DNA of 64,000 bases from Parelaphostrongylus tenuis (taxonomy: Eukaryota; Nematoda; Chromadorea; Rhabditida; Metastrongylidae). The stretch covers positions 1 through 64,000 of the forward strand of contig JAHQIW010000297.1 of NCBI GenBank assembly GCA_019055375.1, given 5' to 3'. The notes under the pieces are model-generated. The model saw only the letters and a program-made list of their open reading frames with translations, was not told the origin of the DNA and did no database searches. Shown piece after piece: positions 1 through 11,131 of this stretch. Each line of letters starts with the position of its first letter. Positions within the stretch are counted from its first letter, which is position 1. A program made the translations under genes and the position numbers.

Positions 1-1173
1 AAGCAGTTCTATCTACGAAAATCTTTTGTGCGATCGAGAGCACTTCAGTGACTGTTGAACTCCGTGCTACTCTTGAGTGTACTTTTCTGTTGTTTCGCCT
101 GACTCCTCCTCAGTATAGCAGACGTCAACTTAATTGTTTTTGAGGGCGACCATCAACAACCTGCTCCGTACTTTAAGTCCTTCAATTATGTTTTGCCAAA
201 TTTCCTTGATAGGCACAAATTAGTACATACTAGAAACAGAACCCATTTGAGGAGTCATTTTGGGGCTTGTACAATGTCAATTTTTACAAGAGCTCAAGAC
301 TTTTTCAGCCTCCGTAAGAAAGCTCCATGCTGCCCACTTTGATTAAACAGCTCAGAACCATTCAACTAAGAATAAGAACGGGACATAAGACTCATAGAGT
401 GTGGTTTTGTGATAAATTTTAGTGAATCGGCATCGGTTGGCTTGCATGTAAAATGCACAATTTCTTTCGAAAAATTTTGAGTTATGCAACCAATGAAGGA
501 TATTGATCAAGAAAAGCGACCACATTTATTTATTTGGTAGTAGAAGAACAGCGTAAAAAAACAATGTGAAAATGATTTGAAAACAGAGTTTCTCCAATAT
601 GAAAATCGTCGGTAGATAGTCGCCCACAGTCAAATCAAAATTTATTCCCAATTCTTGCTCTTGAGCTCGTGGTAAAAAATAGGTATCAAGTATGAAAAAA
701 AGATGATTTTTCAAAAACGTCATTAGAGATAGAAAAGTAGCACTAAGTGCAATGATAGGAGCAATCTTCAATAGTAAATACTGTCAGCCCCAGACGGTCT
801 TCAGTAAAGCTTCTAATCGTGTGGAGTGCGCAGACTGGTACCAGACTTGCTTGGGATATTCCCACCAGTAAATGAGGATTGATAGCTAATTGTGAGAAAA
901 ACACTTGTGAACGTTTAGTACTGCTATCCTACGATTCCAAGAGAATCAATCTGTTGAAGAATAAATGAAATTTATTAAGAAGACTAAATCCTTGAGCAGC
1001 AGTCATATCCACAATGCACCCTGATTTGCTTTTGGAGATGACGTTCGCGAGAAAACAGGTTGAACCCAAAGAGCACTGAAATTTCAGCGATATGTCACGT
1101 CAGCTCGAGTAAACAGAAAACTAGAAATAAAATTGAGGGTGACCTTTTATAAGGCTTTGAAAGAACCTAAAAC
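1..1173. other. no gene recognised
   Basis: AT-rich sequence with only short open frames on both strands, the longest near 526-771 on the minus strand, which is hydrophobic and low in complexity. I see no domain, repeat unit or RNA gene that I can support. Confidence 0.5.
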
Positions 1174-1380
1174 GCGAGTAGCTCAATGGTCAGACGTTGC
1201 TCCACATTACATTGTCGTGGTCGTTGGTTTCACCCCGCACCACAATTCATCAAGCCTTTCATCCCTCCGGGGTCGGTGAGGGATCTGAGACCGTCTGGGA
1301 CGCTGTACTAGAGCTGTGTCGGAGTACACCAGCACTAAGTTGTAATGGCAAATCACCGCGAATTGCAGTATAAAGGTGTT
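1174..1380 (+). repeat. SINE1 copy, 5' part (tRNA-like head)
   Basis: The first ~70 bases read like a tRNA 5' half and T arm: an A-box-like TAGCTCAATGGTCAGA and a degenerate B box GGTTTCACCCC. They are followed by the conserved SINE1 body, with caagc..tcatccctccggggtcggtg as its recognisable part. The 3' portion found in the other copies (agctctcggcgttgatcaa) is missing, so this is a truncated copy. Assignment rests on similarity to the copies at 7312, 32623, 51270 and 58962. Confidence 0.6.
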
Positions 1381-3156
1381 TGATGAAGTCGAATACGTGG
1401 AAATTGATGAATGCTGGAAGCACCCTGTTTACTTACTCCAGAATGTTAAAGGTATAAAGAAAGTTTTATAGAATTTGAACGATCTTCATTTAGAAGAAGG
1501 ATTTGTAGTTGGTTGAGGAAAAATTTTCCACTCCAATAAACAACCGTAGAATATTTTGGAAGAAGGAAATTTTTCCACTTTACCTGACAACTCTAGAATA
1601 TTCTAGAAATGAATCGCTAACGTCATGCCCTTCACCACTACTAGATTATTGCTAAATGTTTTCTCTTTGAAAATGAGCATTCACTAATGATCAGTAGAAG
1701 AGAGAAAGATTTCTATTGAATCACTCTATATAGGCTTCTAGGTTAATAAAGATTCGGAGGGACAGCGAGGTAGAGAGACAGATGTAGAGACAGAGAGAAG
1801 GAAAGGTAGAGAGAAAGTATTTTGAGCTTACGCCTTTCTGCTTAAGCATCGAAAGCTTCACCATATTTTTATGAAATGAATGGGGATACAAGAAAAACAA
1901 GCGGAAAGACTGCTGAATATTAGCAATTTCGTTGAAACTGCAGTACTAGATCATGCTTGAGAACGAGCACGTTTTACAGTATAATCAACTTTGAGGATTG
2001 CCTAGATTATCGTTGCTTTGCAAATGACGTCATGAATAGATTTCACTTCGAATCTAAGTTAATGTCATTCCATGAAATGATAATAGGCAAATTGATAGTA
2101 TGGAAAGATATACATTAAATCAACGAAACTTTGCAAATCGAGTGGTAAAAAGTTTTGCTAAAGTATAAAGCATGTGACAGATGTTTTACTGGATTTTCTA
2201 TTTCTATGTGAACATTATAAGAGATTTTCACGTCCAAAATGATCGCATTGCATGCTTCGTTTCTGATAATGGATGGGAATCTACTGATATTGTTGATTAC
2301 AGTGATGATAGTGACAACAATGATGAGAACTTTAGAGGTATAGCACAATAATGTTAGAGATGCAAAACAGTTTCGCTGATGGTTTTTAGTCGATCACCGG
2401 TCTCTTGTGAAACTTTTAACAGCAACCACTCAAGATGTGTTACGGCATAACAATGTGCTTTTGTTTCAAGAAACGACGAAACCAACGCTTCTTGACAATA
2501 TATTCAAACACCAAGAAAAACGACACAAAACCAAAAATCGTTGAGTAATCAATAAAAGCAAAAATAAGGAATCAATATTCAGATGTGCCGGTTCGATAAA
2601 TTACAGTAATTATTTCACTTTCATTTTGTGTCATAGAAATGTACCACTGATTTTTGCCACAACAGTGCTTTTTTTACTTTACGTTGCTATAGTTAATCAC
2701 CTCGTCAAAAGTTCACCAAATGAAATGCACTGTTTCTCCATAGTTCAGATCAGGTCTATCAATACTCAAATCTTCTTTACTGATCTAAGACAATAAAATC
2801 GTGTTTTTGAACAACAATTATAGTTATCTGATATGGAATTTTTTGCAACATTAAAAAAAAAAACGAATGCGAGAGGCCTATCTCGAGTTCCATGTGAGGC
2901 TCGGGATAATCATTATGTAGATTTCGTTGTTGACAGAAAAGGATCAAAAGAGGTCAGCGATAGTACCAAACATTTCACTAAGGGACTATAATAAAGGTGC
3001 ATAAAATTAAATGTCGTTGGACAGAATAAGGAAAAATGGCTAAAGAAGCTGTATAGATGTTGTTTTCAAATTCATCAGCAACTATGACACATCGATTTAT
3101 GAACGAAATGATATCAATGGAAATGTAAAATCACGGTAGTTCTACACTTCAATCAA
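1381..3156. other. no gene recognised; GA-rich patch
   Basis: No supported gene. A purine-rich GA/GGTAGAGA-like patch lies at about 1766-1822. Two imperfect copies of a short motif containing tagaatattttggaag occur near 1540-1610. Everything else is unremarkable AT-rich sequence. Confidence 0.45.
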
Positions 3157-3272
3157 ATATACCTAAGAGAACTGAGTGGCTAGCAAAGAATGAGCCCCAG
3201 ACGGGAGTTGAAACCGGGTTTCACTCATACGAAGACAGTGCTACCACTACACAGTTGAGCCACCATATCGCA
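3157..3272 (-). repeat. SINE4 copy (tRNA-like head)
   Basis: Read on the minus strand, the sequence starts with a tRNA-like A box (TGGCTCAACTGTGTAGTGG) and has a B-box-like GGTTTCAACTCC about 50 bases later. It ends with actcagttctcttaggtat. The same tail borders the palindrome at 3366-3494, and a related head is at 29130-29224. It is therefore a tRNA-derived short interspersed repeat, not a working tRNA gene. Confidence 0.5.
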
Positions 3273-3365
3273 TTCTAAACCCAGTTAAACTGACAGCGAT
3301 TATGCATTTATAATACTCACGATTCTATATGTTTTAACTGTTATTCTCGCAGTGTAAGATGCTTC

Positions 3366-3494
3366 AAATATATCCAAGAGAACTGAGTCTTGAGAAGAAA
3401 TTCGACCTTAGACGGGAGTTGAGTTGACGTTGGGAGCTAACTCCCATTTGAGGTCAAATTTTTTGTTCACCACTCAGTTCCCTTGGGCATATTC
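3366..3494. repeat. fold-back pair of SINE4 tails
   Basis: The left arm (3366-3421) and right arm (3438-3494) are inverted copies of the same ~55 bases. Both carry the SINE4 tail (ccaagagaactgagt on one side, actcagttcccttgggc on the other) and the gacggga/ctcccatttg portion. The result is an imperfect hairpin with a very short loop, formed by two SINE4 3' parts placed head to head. Confidence 0.6.
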
Positions 3495-4469
3495 GAAACA
3501 TCATAACACTGCGAAAAGAACAATTAAAACATTAGGAGTCTTGAGTAATATCATTGAAATAGTTTTACCGCAATTCTATCTACTCAGTGATGGTTATCCA
3601 CTTGCCTGGTTCTTCACGATTTATGCCCTGCTCTATGTAATCATTCACCTGCGTTTGAGAGGAAAAAGGAAAATGATCAGTTGAAGAAAAAAAAGTGTAT
3701 ACTTCGTGACTAGCCAAAGGACATCTTAGAATTTCATTTTGCCTATTCTGAATAGATGGAAAGCTCAATTGATTTTGCGCGATAGTGATTAAGCGTCTTT
3801 GCTTGAATGAGCAGCGGAAGTATAGGCGTTGACTTCCTCCTTATTATCAAAGAGTCATAGTCGCGATGAATACTCTTCACTTATAGTTCTTCGGGTCCAT
3901 CAGTTTCCTGCGTGTGAGCTGCCAAAAGCCACTGATGAAATTTTTTCCGCATCTAAGGATCGGGTGTTCTGAAGAAATAGGAAGACAAAATGTTGGGCGT
4001 TGATTGATCCATGAGGGGTGTTTATGTAGTCATCGTTATCGAACTCCATAGAGCTGATTGAATGCATATCTGTCTGCATGTTGACTGTTAGCGTACCGAT
4101 GTATTTAGTCAGTGTCACTTATCTTCTTAGACGATTTTCGGTAGAAGATGAAGTTTCGTTTAGTGATGGACACGAATTAAACGAGCGACCGATCCAATGC
4201 ATTGCAGGGATCGCCTTTAATCACTGCCAAAATCCTGCATAATCCGTGTGGCATGTCCAAAAGATAAAAACGTTGAAATATCAGTGGGATTATATGTTGC
4301 TCAATTTGGCCTACTGGATCGTTCTTGCGAAAGAATCCGAATTATAAGCTAGCGAACTTTCCCCAATCCACAAAAGCTGAGAGACGCCAATGATGAAAAG
4401 TGCAAGCACTCTAGAAAGGCCATCTTGATCCTACAAGAGCCCTCAGTACTTTATTATCCGTATTCATAG
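3495..4469. other. no gene recognised
   Basis: Short overlapping open frames only, including one ending in a basic tail at 3424-3684, none with a recognisable domain. A degraded SINE1-like scrap (gttgattgatcc near 3998) may be present, but it is too short to call. Confidence 0.4.
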
Positions 4470-4702
4470 TGTTATGTTTTTCACTGTGCGGATCCAGTAC
4501 TTCCGGCATTTGATCGTTGTTTTCGTCTTCTCCTCGAACGTCGTAGAATACTGATTGATCACGTATCGTTGCAATCTCGAGGATAGCGTGGCTGTGGCGC
4601 TCCTTAAGGTGTTCGTTGTTAACTGTCAGAAAGTGCTGGAGTTGGGAGTCGACCCCAGTTGTCCCGCGACGAGCATCATGATTACTCGGCCTCGGCGCCC
4701 CA
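4470..4702 (-). repeat. SINE-Ser copy
   Basis: On the minus strand the head reads GGCGCCGAGGCCGAGTAATC, which resembles the start of a Ser/Leu-type tRNA. A B box GGGTCGACTCC follows, and the body ends in the family tail (acttctggcat, cgcacagtg when read inward). The same body and tail occur at 14712, 26822, 29562 and 62240. It is a tRNA-derived SINE; the head has lost a clean D arm. Confidence 0.6.
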
Positions 4703-5428
4703 ATCTTTTAGGAGACTTTGAGTTTGATTAGAACGTCGTTGAGGAAATAAGATGGCCTATTTACAAGTGTCAGGCATACCCACGCCCGACTTTTTACAAC
4801 CTACAAGAATGAGAGATAAAAAAGAAACGAACACAAAAGTTGCAGGAATATCTACAGCTATGTGAATACGAACCATTCAAGTATCAACTAAAGATCTTTG
4901 TGAGTAATACTCCCAATATAGAGGGTGCTGCATATTTCGATCTACAAATTCAAACTAACATATCTTAGTTTTTTTCTTTTTATTAGTTATGATAGAAACC
5001 ATTAAAATCGGCGAAATCATGCCTATATGATGCAAGTAATATTACTTTACTATCAAGTTTTCTGAATCCTTTGAATAGAATTCGCGATCGTATCTTTGTT
5101 GAAAGACGCATGTAGAAGCGAAAGGAGGTATACCAGTGGAACTGCGTCAGTAGGAATATTTGTCCAACCCAAACGAATCGCTTTTGTTACAAAGCGGTCA
5201 TTCTTGAATTTGAATTTTTGGCTATTTTTGTTTTTATTTGAAGATTTTCTACAAGTGTGAAACTTGAAGGAATACCGCAGAGGAATAATATGCAAAATCA
5301 AAGATTCAGGGACAGTACGAGGAGAACAGGAGTTCTGGTAGCGTAGTGATGAGTTTAGTCAACATATTTTCTTGTAAAAGTTTATGAAATATTTGTTTCA
5401 CTATAATGTACATCAATTAGGCCTTCGA
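4703..5428. other. no gene recognised
   Basis: AT-rich, with no supported gene. An 82-residue lysine/phenylalanine-rich open frame at 5053-5301 (-) shows nothing beyond composition. Confidence 0.4.
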
Positions 5429-5465
5429 GGCTTTGAAGAAGGCGAAATTTGCCGAAATGTTGGCC
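5429..5465 (+). ncRNA. family C hammerhead-like motif (degenerate)
   Basis: Stem I GGCU (5429-5432) can pair with GGCC (5462-5465). The first core box is UUGAAGA (C3 changed to U). Stem II is GGC/GCC around an A-rich loop, followed by GAA (5454-5456) and a four-base AUGU stem III. The layout matches the other family C sites, but the C3 change should abolish C3-G8 pairing, so it is probably inactive. Confidence 0.4.
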
Positions 5466-5673
5466 AGAGAATTCCTTAATAGGAAAACAGTGAATTATTG
5501 ATCAGTGTCGAGTCTAACAAAGGAGGTCAGTTGATGCATGGCATCGACTGTTTTCAAAATCTCGTAATATACATTCGATATGAACTTTATTTTGTTGTTG
5601 ACGTCATTGTACACTGAGCCGTCACCACATACTTCTCCGTCCTTGCTATAGTGCAGGGCTTAATGAAGTGCGT

Positions 5674-5721
5674 GGGCTACTGACGAGGGTGAGAGACCTC
5701 CAAAACAAGCGCGTTTAGCCT
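5674..5721 (+). ncRNA. family B hammerhead, unit 1 (mutated)
   Basis: Stem I GGGCUA (5674-5679) pairs with UAGCCU (5716-5721). The box CUGACGA at 5680-5686 is intact. Stem II is reduced to GGU/ACC, and the GAA box has become AAA (702-704 of this kilobase), which loses G12. Probably inactive. Confidence 0.5.
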
Positions 5722-5956
5722 TGGAGTACTAACCTCGAGTAAGGCTTCAAACATTCTTAGAAATTTGTATAGAATGTTTATTACGAGTCGATGCCATGAG
5801 TCAATTCCTTAAAACAGCCAATGCCATGGATCAACTTTGTTCTACTAGCCGAGATCCATCGTCTAAGAAGTGGTGATGGCACAGTGTTACTATACACTCT
5901 GCCGTCACCACATACTCCTCCTTCCTTGCTACAATTCAAGGCTTAATGTGGGACGT

Positions 5957-6005
5957 GGGCTACTGGCGAGAGGAGCGAGACCTCCGAAACACGCGTGTAT
6001 AGCCC
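5957..6005 (+). ncRNA. family B hammerhead, unit 2 (A6 to G)
   Basis: Stem I is perfect (GGGCUA 5957-5962 with UAGCCC 6000-6005). Stem II GAGG/CCUC closes an AGCGAGA loop. GAA is at 5986-5988. The palindromic stem III ACACGCGUGU is followed by A at 5999, the expected cleavage nucleotide (GUA). The first box reads CUGGCGA, so the conserved A6 is G and activity is likely lost or reduced. Confidence 0.6.
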
Positions 6006-6050
6006 TGGCGTACCAACGTCGCGCAGGGCTTCGAACATTTTGAAAAAATT

Positions 6051-7311
6051 TATGAAGAAGGTTAGTGTTATGACCCTGGGAGTTTTTTTTTGCGCCGTGA
6101 TCATTCCACCCAGATCCAGATGCTTTGATGGATTAAACCAGCAGCAAAAAATTTCATGGTCGGCATTACAATAATTTTTGCAATTTCCGTTTTGCAAAGA
6201 GGTGCGTAGCTCCACTGTTGCCCAATCATTGAGGAAATTGTCCTCTTGTTCAACTAAAACTTGCACAAATATGGTATTTCTACTCTCTGAAAATTTGATG
6301 GCTAACGTCTTGGAGATCTTTAAACCATTGAGGTAAATTCCTTAGGTTGTCGCGGAGAATCTATTATTGTCGCCTGGAAGCGTGAAATCAAGAAACAGGT
6401 AGCTCTGCCGGCGCAAAAGAAGCATCGACAATACCTCAAGCAGTGATTTTCTTGTTTGCCGTTCAGTTCGTATAGCACGCATTTGTCACTATTCTTCACT
6501 CTTCCAGTCTTTTTGAGGCACTGTGAAATGATTGAGATGCATACACCAAGTTCTCTGAGCATACCCGGCATCTTCAATGCAAAGATTTTCTCGACGATGC
6601 TCTTATTTGCTTTTTTTGTCCTCACATATAATTAATTTTGCAAGCTGTTTGACCGCACCACGTTTGGGTTCGGATCTGCAGAAGCAGATGTGCAGAACTT
6701 ATTAGTTTGATATTCACAGTCCTGTCCTTCAAAATTCATTGAAAACACATTTTATGTTATAATTTAATTGTGCGAAGAGAACGTGCACACGTGTATAGGT
6801 ATATAAGTGCAAGTTTCCAGAATCTGCTTTTGAATATGTCATTATGGTAATCGAAAATATTTTTGTGTCAAAACATACATAAAAAGTGAGATAAATTGGA
6901 ACTGATTTCAGAGATATCTAATGGAGAATTATAGAGAAGAGGGTAATGTTTCACCTGCAGAATAGCGTTGTTTGATATAACCTATTAAAGCAAAGGCCAC
7001 GAAGTCCGTGTCAGTCAGTACACGAAATGATGCAAAAAAAAATGGAGACATGAATTATCACACTGTCAACATGATGCAATTTCCACTGCTTGAGTGAAGT
7101 AAGTAATCAAAGATAGCTTGCAGACCGTTGCCATAAAGTATTAGTCTACTCTTGGCCAGGTTTCCGATTGCACTGCCGAAATCATAGGCATGGTAGAGTT
7201 TACTGACAATACGAATCCACGTAATAGTGCTACATACAGGACCCCTCATGTGAAATCGTTTATTTTGATTATCTTCTGCAACAGGCCGGCTTCACAGTAT
7301 TGTCTTGGTTG
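6051..7311. other. no gene recognised
   Basis: Open frames at 5943-6266 (-) and 6320-6625 (-) are about 100 codons each. They have no recognisable motif, and the first overlaps the family B ribozyme, so neither is called. Confidence 0.4.
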
Positions 7312-7602
7312 AAGGACGAAAATAAAGCTCTCGGCGTTGATCAATCCCCGAGGGCATTCGTCTTCAATGTTCCACTTCGTTTAAGGTGACTTATTCATAC
7401 TTGACCTTGAACAATGACTCGCGGTGGCCTACTGGTGTACCGAGTCAGTGCTGCTTGTCCTCCCAGACAAGTCTGAGACCTGTCTGGTACCAATCAACCG
7501 ATCTCGGAGGGATGGATGGCTAGGTGAGCCATGAGCACGAGATCGAACCATTGACCTCATGTGCAACGCAGTGCACCTGTAACCATTGCGCCACATGCGC
7601 TC
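7312..7602 (-). repeat. SINE1, near full length
   Basis: This is one of the most complete SINE1 copies. On the minus strand it opens with GAGCGCATGTGGCGCAATGG (A-box-like), followed by a B box GGTTCGATCTC. The body contains the gccatccatccctccgag and gtctgggaggacaagcag blocks and ends with gattgatcaacgccgagag. The ends of the tRNA-like part can pair (GAGC with GCTC). It is a pol III type SINE by structure. No poly(A) tail is evident. Confidence 0.7.
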
Positions 7603-8269
7603 TTATTGTCATGGTTAGATTGGTTTTATTTGCCACCCACATTACATTCCATGTACGCATGCATGAAAATAATACTTCTATGCCTACAATCATTATCATA
7701 CTGTTTTTGCATGTAGAATTATGATCAAAAGTAAAATTACATGCTAATTCTCTAATGACTTGACTTTGAATGTCACACGAGCTATGACACTTTCTCCATC
7801 GTCTCCTTTCATCTATGGATATCCATCGATGGAGGTTTCCGAACTCATTTGTGGCTTCGGCTTTAGAGATTAAAACTCAGGTCGAAAGCGACATTTTTTG
7901 ATCGGGGTTAGGGTGCTCTCACCTAGTTAGTGCAAACACTAGGGTAGAAAATTTGCCTTCTTACCTCTGGGATTCTTCCAGAACGCCACCCGTTACACTT
8001 TGAGAAAAAGATTACAGAAAATTGTACACATTACTACTTGGATATCTTTCGATCGCCACGTTGTCTTACGGTCATCTGAGATAAAGAGGGATGATTTTAT
8101 TGTCCTGTCGGTTCTCCCATCCGAAATTCGACAATCTACTTTGTGGTAAAAAATCGAACAATAACAATACATAGCTTGCGTAGGATACGATTTAAACCTG
8201 GGAAAACCTCCCTTCAGTTCTCATTAATCTACTGGCTCGGCTCTTCGTACGTTGCCTGTCAGAATGTAA
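7603..8269. other. no gene recognised
   Basis: Nothing supportable. Moderately AT-rich, with short frames only. Confidence 0.4.
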
Positions 8270-9130
8270 TGCTTCTAAACAATCGAAAATCAGCAAGGCC
8301 ATGTTACTGCTAAAAAGGGAGACTTTCACAACATTGACAACTATCTCTCAATCTGTTTGTTATCTGTCGTCCATGAACTCTTCACTCTAGTCATACAGAA
8401 CAGGACTGATATAGTACTGAACGAAGAACATCTAAGTGAACAAGCGTTGCTACAAAAGGGATTCAGTACTGCAGAGCACTCCAATATGATTGCAATATTC
8501 ATCGAAGTATCACGAAATCACAAAAATCTTTTTGTCTCATTTTCATTGTTCGAAAGTAGACCTCTGATTCAGTTGGGAAGAAGTTGTCGCAGAAGCTCTG
8601 GACAGCTAGTCCGTAACTACTCGATCAGGTTTTGAATAGTGTATACATGCTTGAAGAATCAATTATCTCCAAATACTTCAACTGAAGCTCTCTAGACTTA
8701 TAAGTCAATATGATGAACGGCTTAGTATCAGGGGTAAGCAAAAGCATGCACAACGTTTGAAAGGTTTGAAGATATAGTGAACGGAGCAACAGATACTAGA
8801 CTCCATGCCTATCTTTTAGACCCAACAATGACCTTTACCTCATCATATGCATCAGAGATCTGGTCGTTACGCAAGCAGAATAAAACTTCGTTTGACTCAA
8901 CCAAACGTGCACTCAAAAGTTCAATGCTGGAAGTGTTCCGTATATGGTAGAGGAGAGAAATGATGCAAAATTCTGACCTACGTCAACGGTTGAAATCAAA
9001 GATGCGGCTCTGCATGCTAAGCCAGAAAAGATAGGGTGGGTTATATCCGTAATGCGCCTCAACGACAACCGATAGTCGAGAGCCATTACCTACTGGGCTG
9101 CTTAGGATGTTAAACACACGACAGGGGACT
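8270..9130 (+). pseudogene. RTE-type retrotransposon remnant (copy 4), RT fingers plus C-terminus
   Basis: The first part (8300-8620) encodes a degraded reverse-transcriptase fingers region: a KKGDFHNIDNY-like stretch, LLSVVHELFT, IQNRTD and KGFSTAEH all match the RT region just upstream of the palm in RTE elements. A jump at about 8630-8700 follows. 8820-9110 then encodes the C-terminal part (ASEIWSLRKQN, SDLRQRLK and an FNDNR-like end) seen in the other RTE copies here. The catalytic palm is missing and frames shift several times, so this is a dead, 5'-truncated, internally deleted copy. Confidence 0.75.
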
Positions 9131-9448
9131 ATCGATTTGAAGGTCTCATTTATCCACAAAAAGTGAGAATAAATTACTGTGATTATGGAACACATAGAGG
9201 GAAAGGGATATTCATGAAGTAGATATCGAAATCGAAGTGCAAAGGTGTATGACGACTTTACCGGAAGCGTTTGAATTAAGTACATCCGGCACAAATTGCG
9301 TAGAAGTTGTCTGCATAAGCCATCCGTTCAAAATGTAATAAAATTCAAAAAAGTAGAAGAAACACTTTTCCGAAGTCCGCTAGTTATACCGCGAAAAACT
9401 ACAAGTTATAAACACTCAAACATTTTGATGTGCGTGTACGTTTGGGTG
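9131..9448. other. no gene recognised
   Basis: Unique-looking sequence between the RTE remnant and the microsatellite. The 10-mer GTGTACGTTT at 9434-9443 is repeated just past the far edge of the microsatellite (10703-10712). Confidence 0.4.
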
Positions 9449-10704
9449 TGTATGTATGCATGTATGTATGTATGTATGTATGTATGTATGTATGTATGTA
9501 TGTATGTATGTATGTATGTATGTATGTATGTATGTATGTATGTATGTATGTATGTATGTATGTATGTATGTTATGTATGTATGTATGTATGTATGTATGT
9601 ATGTATGTATGTGTATGTATGTATGTATGTATGTATGTATGTATGTATGTATGTATGTATGTATGTATGTATGTATGTATGTATGTATGTATGTATGTAT
9701 GTATGTATGTATGTATGTATGTATGTATGTATGTATGTATGTATGTATGTATGTATGTATGTATGTATGTATGTTGTATGTATGTATGTATGTATGTATG
9801 TATGTATGTATGTATGTATGTATGTATGTATGTATGTATGTATGTATGTATGTATGTATGTATGTATGTATGTATGTATGTATGTATGTATGTATGTATG
9901 TATGTATGTATGTATGTATGTATGTATGTATGTATGTAGTATGTATGTATGTATGTATGTATGTATGTATGTATGTATGTATGTATGTATGTATGTATGT
10001 ATGTATGTATGTATGTATGTATGTATGTATGTATGTATGTATGTATGTATGTATGTATGTATGTATGTATGTATGTATGTATGTATGTATGTATGTATGT
10101 ATGTATGTATGTATGTATGTATGTATGTATGTATGTATGTATGTATGTATGTATGTATGTATGTATGTATGTATGTATGTATGTATGTATGTATGTATGT
10201 ATGTATGTATGTATGTATGTATGTATGTATGTATGTATGTATGTATGTATGTATGTATGTATGTATGTATGTATGTATGTATGTATGTATGTATGTATGT
10301 ATGTATGTATGTATGTATGTATGTATGTATGTATGTATGTATGTATGTATGTATGTATGTATGTATGTATGTATGTATGTATGTATGTATGTATGTATGT
10401 ATGTATGTATGTATGTATGTATGTATGTATGTATGTATGTATGTATGTATGTATGTATGTATGTATGTATGTATGTATGTATGTATGTATGTATGTATGT
10501 ATGTATGTATGTATGTATGTATGTATGTATGTATGTATGTATGTATGTATGTATGTAGTATGTATGTATGTATGTATGTATGTATGTATGTATGTATGTA
10601 TGTATGTATGTATGTATGTATGTATGTATGTATGTATGTATGTATGTATGTATGTTATGTATGTATGTATGTATGTATGTATGTATGTATGTATGTATGT
10701 ATGT
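9449..10704 (+). repeat. (ATGT)n microsatellite, about 1.25 kb
   Basis: Nearly pure ATGT repeat. Phase-shifting interruptions occur only at about 9571 (extra T), 9612, 9774, 9939, 10557 and 10655. The block 9941-10556 is uninterrupted. Because 4 is not a multiple of 3 and the repeat lacks stops, all three plus frames stay open and read Met-Tyr-Val-Cys repeats. These are not genes. The exact length may be an assembly estimate. Confidence 0.97.
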
Positions 10705-10712
10705 GTACGTTT

Positions 10713-11029
10713 TGATATACCCAGTGATGTAGAGTGATGTGCAAAACTTTTGCGTCAGTTGTGACTCGAACCCACATTTAACCTTATCCGGGGCGCGTGC
10801 TCGAACCGTTGCACTACCGACGCCCGTTTTGACACCAATCTTTTCACGCTATAACGCATCTATCTGTCAGCAAGCAACCGCCAACTTTGTGGCCTGGATG
10901 GTCGCTGTCGCACTGAACTCACTGATGCTGACAGATATTGGGCATTGATGATGTAACAGAATTTTTTTATTTAACATCCTTCAGCGGTGGTATGATGCTA
11001 AAATACACCCAGCGATGTAAAGTGTACGG

Positions 11030-11030
<1 letters not shown>
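10713..11030 (-). repeat. SINE2 copy with tRNA-like head
   Basis: On the minus strand at 10825-10751 the sequence folds as a tRNA-like head. GGGCGTCGGTAGTGCAACGG supplies the A box, GGGTTCGAGTC the B box, and the ends pair (GCGTC with GACGC). The flanks are family-typical inverted pieces, including atacccagtgatgtagagtg on one side and the agcggtggtatgatg block on the other. Relatives are at 19227, 19404, 22626, 33331, 45460-45700, 46240-46405 and 49747. Confidence 0.7.
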
Positions 11031-11035
<5 letters not shown>

Positions 11036-11073
<38 letters not shown>

Positions 11074-11083
11074 TATATATATC
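11036..11083. repeat. (TA)n microsatellite
   Basis: About 48 bases of alternating TA with one phase slip near 11067. Confidence 0.95.
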
Positions 11084-11131
11084 CACGTGTATATGAATAT
11101 ATATGCATATATGTACATATACATTCATATA

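Larger units (their letters stand above)
5525..6050 (+). mobile_element. family B ribozyme element, tandem dimer
   Basis: Two partial units lie head to tail. Shared landmarks are cgtcaccacatact (5610 and 5893), ccttgctac/ccttgctat, the ggcttaatg block, a hammerhead (5674-5721 and 5957-6005) and a cttcaaacatt/cttcgaacatt 3' block. The distance between equivalent cleavage positions is 284 bases. A third copy, in minus orientation, is at 49245-49615. No protein is encoded. Head-to-tail units each carrying a type I hammerhead are known from Penelope-like elements and retrozymes; membership here is inferred. The first unit lacks part of its 5' body. Confidence 0.6.

Noticed and set aside
87..110. 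Reverse-strand string with ACTGAGGAGG and GCGAAAC
   Set aside because: Looks like two hammerhead boxes, but spacing leaves no stem II and stem I does not pair.
5943..6266. 107-codon minus-strand open frame
   Set aside because: Its 3' end runs through the family B ribozyme and repeat unit, and it has no motif.
9296..10737. Four long plus-strand open frames of Met-Tyr-Val-Cys repeats
   Set aside because: They are translations of the ATGT microsatellite, which has no stop in any plus frame; not genes.
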